The notes beneath the pieces were generated by a model that searched no databases, was not told the origin of the DNA, and saw nothing but the letters and a program-made list of their open reading frames with translations. 64,000 nucleotides of DNA from Maribacter aquivivus (GTDB taxonomy: Bacteria > Bacteroidota > Bacteroidia > Flavobacteriales > Flavobacteriaceae): assembly GCF_900142175.1 (NCBI RefSeq), contig NZ_FQZX01000001.1, forward strand, positions 124,001 to 188,000, given 5' to 3'. The stretch's first letter is position 1. Every line of letters begins with the position of its first letter. Below, in pieces: positions 8,718 to 17,639 of the stretch. Position numbers and translations under genes: made by a program.

Positions 8718-11486
8718 ATGAGTAAAAAATATCCGAAAGGTTCTGAATGGAGAAAATGGGATTTACATGTTCATACACCTTCCTCAATTTATCATAGATA
8801 TGGTGCAGATACAGAAGAAACTTGGGAAAAATATATAGAAGATTTAGAAAATTTATCTTCTGATTTTTCAGTGTTAGGAATCAATGATTATTTCTTCATT
8901 GACGGCTATGAAAGGCTTGTTAAGGAAAAGGCTACTAAAGGTAAACTTAAAAACATTGACCTTTTATTACCTGTAGTTGAATTCAGAATTGAAAAATTTG
9001 CAGGAATCGATTTCGGACAATTAAAAAGAATCAATTTACACGTTATTTTTTCAAATGAATTACCTATAGAAACTATAAAAAGTCAATTTCTACAAACTCT
9101 TGAACAAAGTTATTTCTTAGAAAATGGAGAACAATGGACAAGAGCAATAACAAAAGAAAGTGTTCAAGAACTTGGTGCAAAAATAAAGAGTACTGTTCCC
9201 TCAGAGCAATTACATAAATATGGTACTGATTTAACAGAAGGATTCAATAATTTAAATGTAAAAGAGGATAAGATTTTTGAAGCATTACAAAAAGACTGTT
9301 TTAAAGGAAAATACCTCATTGCCATTGGAAAAACAGAATGGGGTGATTTAAAGTGGACTGATGCGTCTATTGCAACTAAAAAATCCATAATTAACAAAGC
9401 GAACATTGTTTTTACCGCTTCTGAATCTATTGAAGCTTTTCATAAAGCCAAATCACAACTTACAGCTCAACAAGTAAACGATATACTTTTGGATTGTAGT
9501 GATTCGCATTATTTATCTACAGAAACCGATAAGGATAGAATAGGCAATTGTTTTACTTGGATTAAAGCAGACCCTACTTTTGAAGGATTAGTTCAAATAT
9601 TATATGAACCAAATGAAAGAATAAAAATCTCTGATAGTAATCCAAATTTAGAATTTGATAAACCTTATATCTCAAATATCACGATTAATGATGATGTAAA
9701 AGTATTTCAAGATGAAGAAGATTTAAGTTTTTCAAAAAATGAAAGCATACCGTTAAATCAGAACCTCGTTGCAATTATCGGAGGACGTGGAGAAGGAAAA
9801 AGTATGCTTACAGATTATTTAGCTAGTAGTTTTATAGGTCAAGAACATTCTAAAGAGGGAGATTTCAACAAAAATGGTGTAGTTAATTTATCATATCATA
9901 AGTCGAATCAGAGTGAAGAGGATATTATCAATTTTGACTTGACCGAGGATAAAAAAGCTGTTGATTTCATATACATCAATCAAGGTCGTCTAAAAAACTT
10001 AGTTGAAAAGAAAGACAAGCAATTCCAACTTGCAAATTCAATCAGACGATTAGCCAAATTAAAGCAACCAGAATTTAATACAGAGTTGGACAAGAAAATT
10101 CGTGAATCGATTAATGAGTATCACGAATTGGAAAGGTTCTTCGAACAAAAGGATGAGGATAATAATTTAATAAACTCAATAGAATATTTAGAGATTCAAG
10201 AAAAATCAATTAACGATTTCATTAGTAATATTACTACAAGTGAAAACAAAGATAAACTAGAAAAATATTCAGAGAACTTAAGGCTTAGAAACAATTTAAA
10301 TTCTAAGTTGAAGGAATTGTTTGAGTTAGAAAACGAACTTAAAAATGCTATTGAAGAACTCAACTTAAAAATCATCAAAACGAATGGAGAATTAAAAAGA
10401 ATATCACTTATTGAACTGAATTCATTACAAAAACAGTTTGATGAAATCAACAATTGGAAAGGTGAATTGGAAAAGGAAATAGCATCTATATCTGTTACTA
10501 TTTCTGTTGTTAAAGAGGAATTTAAGGATTACAAAGGTGACCTTACAACGCTTTTAAATGACATTGCTAAATTTCAAAAAAGATTATCTGAAATTCGCGA
10601 AAACATTGCTGTATCAAAAACCAGAAAAGAAAGACTTGAAAGTTTGAAAATATCACTTTTCGAAACGACAGACGATTCTATTTCATTAATAGACAAGATG
10701 AAACTTGACTATAACAACCAAGTTGTTGAGCTTATTAAAAGTTGGGATGAATTTAAAGATGTAGATTCAAAAGACACCTTAAATCCCTCACAAAAATCAA
10801 TAATGAAAAATCTATTAACTGACCTTGAAATTGAAGTTAAAGTAGATTTTGATGTTTCAAAATTCTATGATGAAATATATCATTGCATAGATGGAGCAAA
10901 ATGGAGAATTAAAGGAAATAAAGAAGCTCAAAAAAACTCTTTTGAAATTCGAGACTCAGATACGTTTTTTGAATTTCTTAGAAAAAAATATCTTGAATTT
11001 TATCATTATGATGGTATTCATAGTAAAACTTTTAAAAATAAACTCTTTGACGAATTAGAAAGGAAAAAGTATTTAAAAGTATTTCCGATTCTGAAGTACA
11101 AAGGCAAGGATTTAAACAAAATTTCTGTTGGTCAAAAAGGAACTGTTTATTTAAAGATGATGCTCGCAACAGAAGCTTTTTCTAAACCAATAATTTTTGA
11201 CCAACCCGAAGATGATTTAGATAACGAATTTATTATGCAAAATCTGATTGGGCTTTTCAAGGAATTAAAGCAATATAGACAAGTGATTATTGTTACACAT
11301 AATGCAAACTTGGTTGTAAACGCAGATGCTGAACAAGTCATTGTCGCTTCAAATCTTGATGGAAAACTTAATTACTCTAGCGGGAGTCTTGAGGATAATG
11401 AAATAAATTCTAAAATCTGTCAAATCCTTGAAGGAGGCGAAATAGCATTTGAAAAAAGAAGAAATAAGTATCAAAAAATAGGATAA
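8718..11486 (+). CDS. PHP-domain AAA/SMC-like ATPase (TrlF-like), putative defence protein
   Basis: A 922-residue protein of three parts. The N-terminal PHP-type phosphoesterase domain begins with DLHVHTPSS (metal histidines H17 and H19). An ABC/SMC-like ATPase head has Walker A GGRGEGKS near residues 355-362. It is split by a long charged coiled coil (about residues 430-650) and completed by FDQPEDDLDN (Walker B type, near 826-835) and a switch histidine in VTHNANLV. This layout matches PHP-ATPases annotated as TrlF family and resembles nuclease-ATPases of phage or plasmid defence (RloC/Septu-like logic). The gene is visibly more AT-rich and lysine/glutamate-rich than its neighbours and interrupts the aromatic cluster, which suggests acquisition. 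No partner gene is present. The defence role is inference. Confidence 0.75.
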   Translation: MSKKYPKGSEWRKWDLHVHTPSSIYHRYGADTEETWEKYIEDLENLSSDFSVLGINDYFFIDGYERLVKEKATKGKLKNIDLLLPVVEFRIEKFAGIDFGQLKRINLHVIFSNELPIETIKSQFLQTLEQSYFLENGEQWTRAITKESVQELGAKIKSTVPSEQLHKYGTDLTEGFNNLNVKEDKIFEALQKDCFKGKYLIAIGKTEWGDLKWTDASIATKKSIINKANIVFTASESIEAFHKAKSQLTAQQVNDILLDCSDSHYLSTETDKDRIGNCFTWIKADPTFEGLVQILYEPNERIKISDSNPNLEFDKPYISNITINDDVKVFQDEEDLSFSKNESIPLNQNLVAIIGGRGEGKSMLTDYLASSFIGQEHSKEGDFNKNGVVNLSYHKSNQSEEDIINFDLTEDKKAVDFIYINQGRLKNLVEKKDKQFQLANSIRRLAKLKQPEFNTELDKKIRESINEYHELERFFEQKDEDNNLINSIEYLEIQEKSINDFISNITTSENKDKLEKYSENLRLRNNLNSKLKELFELENELKNAIEELNLKIIKTNGELKRISLIELNSLQKQFDEINNWKGELEKEIASISVTISVVKEEFKDYKGDLTTLLNDIAKFQKRLSEIRENIAVSKTRKERLESLKISLFETTDDSISLIDKMKLDYNNQVVELIKSWDEFKDVDSKDTLNPSQKSIMKNLLTDLEIEVKVDFDVSKFYDEIYHCIDGAKWRIKGNKEAQKNSFEIRDSDTFFEFLRKKYLEFYHYDGIHSKTFKNKLFDELERKKYLKVFPILKYKGKDLNKISVGQKGTVYLKMMLATEAFSKPIIFDQPEDDLDNEFIMQNLIGLFKELKQYRQVIIVTHNANLVVNADAEQVIVASNLDGKLNYSSGSLEDNEINSKICQILEGGEIAFEKRRNKYQKIG

Positions 11487-11646
11487 ATAACCCAGTACAA
11501 CAATGTATATAAAAAATAGGCGAATCAGCAATAAATCCAAGGGTTTTGCTCATGCCAAACTTTGCGTATAACCGAAAGTTCAGTGCTTCAAAATCACCTA
11601 CTTTTCATAAACTAACCATTATCCAAAAACAACCACCAACCAAAAA

Positions 11647-12516
11647 TCATCCCTTCCTAAACTCGCCAGGTGCTACGCCCACCCGCTTTTTAAACAAGCG
11701 GCTAAAATAGGCAGGGTCGTTAAAATTTAAAAAGTAAGCTACTTCGGCAATGGAGTATGAGGTGTTAAGCAGGTATTTTTTAGCCTCGTTCATGGTAAAA
11801 TCTTGTACCACTTTAAGGGCAGATTTTCCGGTTACGGTATGGCAAACACGGTTGAGGTGGGTTTGGGTAATGCCTAGGGCATCGGCAAATTTCTTGATGC
11901 TCAACAGGTTCTGTGCATGTTGTCGTATCAGTTCTTGAAATTGCTGATAATACGCCAAGTTTTTATTATTGGAAAGTAGGGCATCTGCCGTATTTCTGAA
12001 TTTTTCACGAAAAAGCGCTAGGTACACCAATTCAAAATACCTTCTTAAAGCTAAAAGTTTTTCTGGAGCATCTTCAAAAATTTCGTTTTGTATTTTGTCT
12101 TTAAGGTACCGCACATCAGAAAAAGTAGTGGTGTTCCCTAAAAATGAAAAACAGTTCAATTGGTTACTCTGCTTTTTTATACTGGCTTTATCCTGTAAAA
12201 GTGTGTCATAAAAAGATACGGAGAGGGTAATGACCTCCCCGACAATAGAAGGCTCAAAATGAAACCCATGTAATACGTTGGCAGGTACCGTAACCACGCA
12301 GGGAGCAGCAAGTTCAATACGGTTACCTTCAGAAAGTAAAAAACCGCTACCTACTTCTATGACAAACAACTGCACCAAATCTGTATGAATATGCTCGGCA
12401 ATCTCCCATTCATAAATTTTACTGCGATCCTCCAAGGGTTCAATATGTATAAAGTCGGTCACCAAAGGCTGTTGATGCTCGCCGTACAATCCCTTATAAC
12501 GTAGTAAATCGTTCAT
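11647..12516 (-). CDS. pobR-like: AraC family regulator, PobR-like
   Basis: A 289-residue regulator with an N-terminal cupin sensory domain (EHIHTDLVQLFVIEVGSG, with LHGFHFEPS later) and a C-terminal AraC-type double HTH (IKKFADALGITQTHLNRVCH, then IAEVAYFLNFNDPAYFSRLF). The layout matches AraC-type PobR proteins, which activate pobA in response to 4-hydroxybenzoate. It is divergent from the pca/pob operon across a 203-bp gap (12517-12719), the expected place for its binding site. No clear direct repeat was found there. Regulator family is certain; the ligand is inferred from its position. Confidence 0.8.
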   Translation of the reverse strand: MNDLLRYKGLYGEHQQPLVTDFIHIEPLEDRSKIYEWEIAEHIHTDLVQLFVIEVGSGFLLSEGNRIELAAPCVVTVPANVLHGFHFEPSIVGEVITLSVSFYDTLLQDKASIKKQSNQLNCFSFLGNTTTFSDVRYLKDKIQNEIFEDAPEKLLALRRYFELVYLALFREKFRNTADALLSNNKNLAYYQQFQELIRQHAQNLLSIKKFADALGITQTHLNRVCHTVTGKSALKVVQDFTMNEAKKYLLNTSYSIAEVAYFLNFNDPAYFSRLFKKRVGVAPGEFRKG

Positions 12517-12719
12517 TATGTTTATTTATAACTGATGTTATTTTGTTTTAAATATAGTATAAAGTAATGTATTACAGTATTTTAATGAAATATATTATCT
12601 TATTTAAACATTTTACAGTATTGATAATGTTTATTTTGTCCTACTATTATTCAAAATTGTCCTAAGGATTAAAAATTGCTTGTACTAGCTTTGGAAGACA
12701 GTAGTTTAATACATTGAAC

Positions 12720-13427
12720 ATGAGCATTACAACGGACTCCAAATTTGATATCGAAGTACAACCGCCCTATTTGGACGAAGCCTATAAATCGACTATTTTA
12801 AGAGCGCCATTGCAACCCTTGGTCGTGCCTAAAAAGAAAGACATTACCTTATCAGGTCCGCTTTTTAAAGATTTTAAATTAGGGGCTTTAGACCATGATC
12901 TTACCAAGAATTCTGTAAAAGATGGAGAACCTATTGGCGAGCGTATTGTGGTGCATGGCAAAGTCACCAATGAACATGGGCACCCGTTACCACATACGTT
13001 AATTGAGTTGTGGCAGGCAAATTCTGCTGGGCGCTATGTACATAAGGTTGATCAACATGACGCACCCTTGGATCCTAATTTTTTAGGTACGGGACGTTGT
13101 ATGACAGATGCACATGGCTATTATAAATTCTACACCATAAAACCGGGTGCATACCCTTGGGGAAACCACCCTAATGCATGGCGGCCAAATCATATACATT
13201 TTTCGTTGTTCGGGGGCGATATTGCCAGTAGGTTGATTACCCAAATGTACTTTCCTGGCGATCCGCTCTTTGAGCATGACCCTATTTTTAAGGCTGTCCC
13301 CCCAAAAGGCAGGGAATTGTTGGTGTCAGCTTTTGACCTATCGGTTACCGAGGCCAATTTTGCACTGGGCTATCGGTTCGATATTGTTTTACGTGGAAAA
13401 AATGCAACCCCATTTGAAAATTTGTAA
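12720..13427 (+). CDS. pcaH: Protocatechuate 3,4-dioxygenase beta subunit
   Basis: Beta chain of the Fe(III) intradiol dioxygenase that cleaves protocatechuate to 3-carboxy-cis,cis-muconate. The four iron ligands are all present: Y106 (GRYVHK), Y145 (PGAYPW), H158 and H160 (PNHIHFS), two less than the classical numbering Y108/Y147/H160/H162. A TTG at 12714 would add two residues in frame, but the ATG at 12720 gives the more usual start. Length is 235 residues, normal for PcaH. It is the first gene of a tight operon with the alpha subunit six bases downstream. The divergent PobR-like gene probably controls it. Confidence 0.95.
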   Translation: MSITTDSKFDIEVQPPYLDEAYKSTILRAPLQPLVVPKKKDITLSGPLFKDFKLGALDHDLTKNSVKDGEPIGERIVVHGKVTNEHGHPLPHTLIELWQANSAGRYVHKVDQHDAPLDPNFLGTGRCMTDAHGYYKFYTIKPGAYPWGNHPNAWRPNHIHFSLFGGDIASRLITQMYFPGDPLFEHDPIFKAVPPKGRELLVSAFDLSVTEANFALGYRFDIVLRGKNATPFENL

Positions 13428-13433
13428 ACAAGT

Positions 13434-13976
13434 ATGAAGACATCAGCAGTTAAAAAACAGACTCCTTCACAAACTATAGGGCCTTATTTTGCCTACGGGT
13501 TAACGCCACAACAGTATGGCTATGATTTTGATAGTTGGGTAGACCATGATATGGTTAAAGGGTTAAATAATGTGGAAACCATTACCATTACGGGTACCGT
13601 TTACGATGGTAATGCACAGCCCGTAGATGATGCCATGATAGAACTTTGGCAGGATGATGGAGTGCATAAATTGTTTGGACGCTACGGCTCGGGTACGGAT
13701 GAAGGAAATACATTTACCTTTAAAACAATAAAACCAAAATCGGTTAATGGTCAGGCACCATTTATTCATGTAATACTATTTATGCGTGGTCAATTATTGC
13801 ATTCGTATACACGTATTTATTTTGCCGATGAACAGCAACTTAATGAAACCGATGCTAATTTAAATGCTGTTGACGCCGATAGAAAGCACACGTTGATCGC
13901 GGAGAAGAAAGGCGATTCCTATGTATTCAATATTCACATGCAGGGCCCCAATGAAACCGTTTTTTTTGAAATTTAA
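13434..13976 (+). CDS. pcaG: Protocatechuate 3,4-dioxygenase alpha subunit
   Basis: A 180-residue alpha chain that pairs with PcaH. It begins with the family's conserved segment TPSQTIGPYFAYGL and keeps the intradiol-dioxygenase beta-sandwich pattern (DDAMIELWQDDG, then FIHVILFMRG), but it lacks the full set of iron ligands, as expected for the non-catalytic subunit. It forms part of the substrate pocket. The gene lies six bases after pcaH and 13 bases before pcaB. Confidence 0.94.
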   Translation: MKTSAVKKQTPSQTIGPYFAYGLTPQQYGYDFDSWVDHDMVKGLNNVETITITGTVYDGNAQPVDDAMIELWQDDGVHKLFGRYGSGTDEGNTFTFKTIKPKSVNGQAPFIHVILFMRGQLLHSYTRIYFADEQQLNETDANLNAVDADRKHTLIAEKKGDSYVFNIHMQGPNETVFFEI

Positions 13977-13989
13977 TACATAGCAGTAC

Positions 13990-15300
13990 ATGTCGCTCTA
14001 CACTGAGACTTTTTACGCCAATGAACTCACTGAACTTTTTTCCGATCGTGAGTCCGTCACCAAACTTTTAAACGTAGAAGCTGCCTTGGCACAGGCACAA
14101 GCTGAGGTAGGGTTAATCCCATCAACGGCATCAAAAATAATATCAGAGTGTTGTATGGTAGATGCTATTGACATTAATGCTTTAAAATCTGATATTGTTT
14201 TAGGGGGTAATGTTGCCATTCCTTTAGTAAAGCAATTAACAAAGGCCATTAAAAACCGTGATTTTGAAGCTTCTAAATATGTGCATTTAGGAGCTACCAG
14301 TCAAGATATAATAGACACTGCAACGATACTAACGATTAAGGAATACGTTGTTTGGTTAGAGGGCAAATTAGAAGTTTTAAAGCATGCATTGGTACAACTC
14401 ACCAAAGACCATGTGCACACGATTATGATGGGTAGAACCTTGTTGCAGCAAGCAAAACCCATGACGTTCGGTCTGAAATCTGCCGGATGGCTAGAAGGTA
14501 TTTCGCGCACTAGAACACGATTGAACGAACTAAAAAGTCGTTTGTTTTGCATTCAGTTGGGTGGCGCCGTTGGTAGTGGTAATGCCAATATTACAACCGA
14601 AGTTCAAATGGCCTTCGCGAAAAACCTTGACTTGAATGCATCTTTTCCATGGCAGTCACAGCGAGATTCCTTAGCGGAATTTGCTTCTGTTTTAGGAGTT
14701 CTGTCAGGTTCTTTGGGTAAAATAGCAAAAGATGTTTCCTTACTCATGCAAACAGAAGTGGCAGAGGTTTTTGAAGGTGCCGAAGAAGGCAAAGGCGGTT
14801 CCAGTACCATGCCGCATAAACGCAATCCTGTTGGCTGCGCACTTATTTTAAGCAACGCCACCCGCACACCCGGTTTAGTGGCAACAATGCTTACCGCTAT
14901 GCCCCAAGAACATGAACGTTCTGCTGGATTATGGCATGCGGAATGGGAAACATTAACGCAGCTCATGAATTTAACGGGCGGTTCTTTAGAAAAGTCAGTC
15001 GATTTAATAACGAATCTAGAAGTTAATAAAGACCGGATGCTTCAGAATATAGAGATTACGAACGGACTCATTTATGCCGAAAAGGTGTCATTGTATCTGT
15101 CCAAATCCTTAGGAAAAATGCAAGCGCACGAATCGGTAAAAAAGGCGTGCACCTTGGCATTGCAACAACAAAAGCATTTAAAAGAGGTAGTGCAAGAAAT
15201 GCACCCACAAATAGAGTCTATAGAAGATTTGTTCAAACCTGATAATGCCATAGGCAATAGTGTGGTCTGGACAGAAAACATATTAAAAAAGTATTCATAA
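13990..15300 (+). CDS. pcaB: 3-carboxy-cis,cis-muconate cycloisomerase
   Basis: A 436-residue member of the fumarase/aspartase superfamily that turns 3-carboxy-cis,cis-muconate into 4-carboxymuconolactone. The superfamily signature GSSTMPHKRNP is present near residues 272-282, as are an LGATSQD segment near residue 97 and the helical core typical of the fold. Length agrees with PcaB. Adenylosuccinate lyase is the main look-alike, but the context between pcaG and the pcaDC fusion decides the call. The next gene starts four bases downstream. Confidence 0.93.
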   Translation: MSLYTETFYANELTELFSDRESVTKLLNVEAALAQAQAEVGLIPSTASKIISECCMVDAIDINALKSDIVLGGNVAIPLVKQLTKAIKNRDFEASKYVHLGATSQDIIDTATILTIKEYVVWLEGKLEVLKHALVQLTKDHVHTIMMGRTLLQQAKPMTFGLKSAGWLEGISRTRTRLNELKSRLFCIQLGGAVGSGNANITTEVQMAFAKNLDLNASFPWQSQRDSLAEFASVLGVLSGSLGKIAKDVSLLMQTEVAEVFEGAEEGKGGSSTMPHKRNPVGCALILSNATRTPGLVATMLTAMPQEHERSAGLWHAEWETLTQLMNLTGGSLEKSVDLITNLEVNKDRMLQNIEITNGLIYAEKVSLYLSKSLGKMQAHESVKKACTLALQQQKHLKEVVQEMHPQIESIEDLFKPDNAIGNSVVWTENILKKYS

Positions 15301-15304
15301 GGTT

Positions 15305-16435
15305 ATGAAAACAAACTATAAATTACAAGGAACACCCAACAGTCCCGTACTGATGTTCTCCAATTCTTTAGGGGCAGATTTAACCATGTGGGATGAATTG
15401 GTGCCGTATTTACTGCCTTATTTTAGGGTTTTACAATATGACACTAGGGGGCATGGGCAAAGCGAACTTACAGATGGACCCTACACTATAGAACAATTGG
15501 GCCACGATGTAATTGACCTTTTGGATACATTAAAAATAGATAAAGTGTATTTCTGCGGCTTGTCCATGGGCGGGTTGATCGGCCAGTACTTGGGCATCAA
15601 CCATCCAGACCGTTTGCACAAACTCGTTATCAGTAATACAGATGCTAAGATTGGTACTGTAGAACGATGGAACGACCGTATTAAAACCATCAATGAACAA
15701 GGCATGCAAGCTATCGTAGATGCCACAATGGAAAAATGGTTTACCGAAAGCTATCACCAAACGCATCCATCCCGCGTAGCGGAAATGAAAAAAATATTCT
15801 TGGCGAACAGACCAGAAGGATATACCGCTTGTTGTGCTGCAATTGGCAATGCCGATTTTAGGGCGGATATTAAACAAATTAAGCTAGAGACTTTAATCAT
15901 TACAGGTGATGAAGATGCCGTTACTAATGTGGCCCAAGCCGAAATCATTCAAAAAGAAATAGCAGGTGCTGAGCTAAAAGTGTTTCATGCCAGACATTTG
16001 CCAAGCACCGAATTACCGGCATATTATGCAGAAACGCTTATCAATTTTATAGTCGGCGAAGATACTTTTGATAGAGGTATGTATGTACGTAGAACGGTTT
16101 TAGGTGATGCCCATGTAGATAGGGCCAACGGAAACAAGAATGAATTCAACACCGATTTTCAAGAATTTATTTCGCATTACGCATGGGGAGAAATTTGGAC
16201 CCGACCGGGTTTGCCCAAACACAGTAGAAGCCTTATAACCCTTGCCATGTTGATACCGCTCAATAAGAAAGCGGAGTTTAAAATGCATGTAAAAGCGGCA
16301 TTCAACAATGGTGTAACCAAAGATGAAATAAAAGAAGTGATTCTACAATCAGGAATTTATTGTGGTTTACCCGCAGCCAACGATGCCATGCATTCGGCAG
16401 AAGAAGTATTTACAGATTTAGGAATAGAATACTAA
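15305..16435 (+). CDS. pcaL: Fused 3-oxoadipate enol-lactonase / 4-carboxymuconolactone decarboxylase
   Basis: A 376-residue fusion. Residues 1-245 form an alpha/beta hydrolase with the nucleophile elbow CGLSMGG (S87), an acid in TGDEDAV and a histidine in HARHLPS, matching PcaD. Residues 256-376 match the decarboxylase PcaC (RGMYVRRTVLGDAHVDRA, then YAWGEIWTRPGL and ILQSGIYCGLPAA). Together they convert 4-carboxymuconolactone to 3-oxoadipate. The chemical order is the reverse of the domain order, as in PcaL proteins known from actinobacteria. Both domains appear intact. It is translationally close to pcaB and pobA (four-base gaps). Confidence 0.93.
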   Translation: MKTNYKLQGTPNSPVLMFSNSLGADLTMWDELVPYLLPYFRVLQYDTRGHGQSELTDGPYTIEQLGHDVIDLLDTLKIDKVYFCGLSMGGLIGQYLGINHPDRLHKLVISNTDAKIGTVERWNDRIKTINEQGMQAIVDATMEKWFTESYHQTHPSRVAEMKKIFLANRPEGYTACCAAIGNADFRADIKQIKLETLIITGDEDAVTNVAQAEIIQKEIAGAELKVFHARHLPSTELPAYYAETLINFIVGEDTFDRGMYVRRTVLGDAHVDRANGNKNEFNTDFQEFISHYAWGEIWTRPGLPKHSRSLITLAMLIPLNKKAEFKMHVKAAFNNGVTKDEIKEVILQSGIYCGLPAANDAMHSAEEVFTDLGIEY

Positions 16436-16439
16436 CCGG

Positions 16440-17633
16440 ATGATACATATTAAAACACAAGTAGGAATAATAGGTGCCGGACCTTCGGGGATGGTCTTGG
16501 CAAATTGGTTGAAAAAACACGATATAGATGCCGTAGTCATAGAACTACGCTCACGGGAATATGTTGAAGGTAGGGTTCGTGCCGGTTTGGTAGAACAGAA
16601 CACCAAAGATATTTTGAAGGAATTGGGGCTTGATGCCCGAATGAAAAAAGAAGGCATTGTTCATGATGGCGTATACCTTAGTTTTGATGAGGAACGTGTT
16701 CATATACCATTTGGCGAATTGACCGGCGGCAGAACCATAACTATTTACGGTCAGCAGGAAATTACCAAAGACCTTACGGATGCTTGGTTGCAAAAGGGCG
16801 GAGAACTGCACTTTGAAACCAGGGCGACAAAAATAGTAGATTTTGATACGAAGCGTCCTAAAATACATTTTGAAAAAGACGGCGAAGAAGGAATTCTGGA
16901 ATGCGATTTTGTGGCGGCCTGTGACGGTTTTCATGGCATTGGACGTAAGACCTTGCCAAAGAAAAGTTTCCAGTCCTATGATATTACCTATCCGTTCAGC
17001 TGGTTGGGAATATTGGCAAATGTAGCGCCTTCAACAGATGAATTAATATATGCATATCAGGAGAATGGTTTTGCATTACATAGTTTACGTTCAGAGACCG
17101 TAAGTAGATTATATGTTCAGGTAGACAATGATGAATCGGTAGATAATTGGTCAGACGACCGTATTTGGAGCGAACTTTCCCAACGTCTTGCGGCCCCTGG
17201 TTTTGACTTGGAAGAAGGTCCTATTTTTGAAAAAGGAATAACGCCTATGCGCAGCCATATGATTGATAGTTTGCGAAGTGGCAGATTATTATTGGCTGGC
17301 GATGCGGCTCATATCGTTCCACCAACAGGGGGTAAAGGAATGAACTTGGCCATTGCCGATGTTAAACATATGGTTGACGCCTTTGTGGCCTATTATAAAA
17401 CGAATTCTGAAATGTTACTGGACACTTATACCAATGATGCCCTTCGTAGAATATGGAGAGCGCAGGACTTCTCTAATTTTATGACCAAATTATTTCACAA
17501 ACAAGACGCTCATGGGTCATTTACCTATCGCTTACAAAAAGCAAAATTTGATTATCTAAAAGTATCTAGAGCATATAAAACCACCATAGCAGAGAACTAT
17601 GTAGGGCTACCGTTTGAATCGTTTAAAAATTAA
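16440..17633 (+). CDS. pobA: 4-hydroxybenzoate 3-monooxygenase
   Basis: A 397-residue class A flavoprotein hydroxylase that converts 4-hydroxybenzoate to protocatechuate with NADPH and oxygen. It shows the FAD dinucleotide motif GIIGAGPSG (residues 9-17), the PobA-specific segment GRVRAGLVEQ near residue 42, and the second FAD motif GDAAHIVPPTGGKGMNLA near residue 286. Length and motifs are those of the classical enzyme (394 residues in Pseudomonas). It is embedded inside the pca operon between pcaL and pcaIJ, so substrate hydroxylation and ring cleavage are co-expressed, probably under the PobR-like regulator. Confidence 0.95.
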   Translation: MIHIKTQVGIIGAGPSGMVLANWLKKHDIDAVVIELRSREYVEGRVRAGLVEQNTKDILKELGLDARMKKEGIVHDGVYLSFDEERVHIPFGELTGGRTITIYGQQEITKDLTDAWLQKGGELHFETRATKIVDFDTKRPKIHFEKDGEEGILECDFVAACDGFHGIGRKTLPKKSFQSYDITYPFSWLGILANVAPSTDELIYAYQENGFALHSLRSETVSRLYVQVDNDESVDNWSDDRIWSELSQRLAAPGFDLEEGPIFEKGITPMRSHMIDSLRSGRLLLAGDAAHIVPPTGGKGMNLAIADVKHMVDAFVAYYKTNSEMLLDTYTNDALRRIWRAQDFSNFMTKLFHKQDAHGSFTYRLQKAKFDYLKVSRAYKTTIAENYVGLPFESFKN

Positions 17634-17639
17634 ATTCCA

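Noticed and set aside
8700..11520. Integron-type attC sites flanking the PHP-ATPase gene (GTTATGAGGC near 8692, GTACAAC near 11498)
   Set aside because: The core-site consensus is not met and no paired stem could be built; no integrase is visible.
12714..12719. TTG start for pcaH two codons before the ATG
   Set aside because: The ATG at 12720 gives a normal PcaH N-terminus and ligand numbering two short of the classical positions; the TTG adds nothing recognisable.
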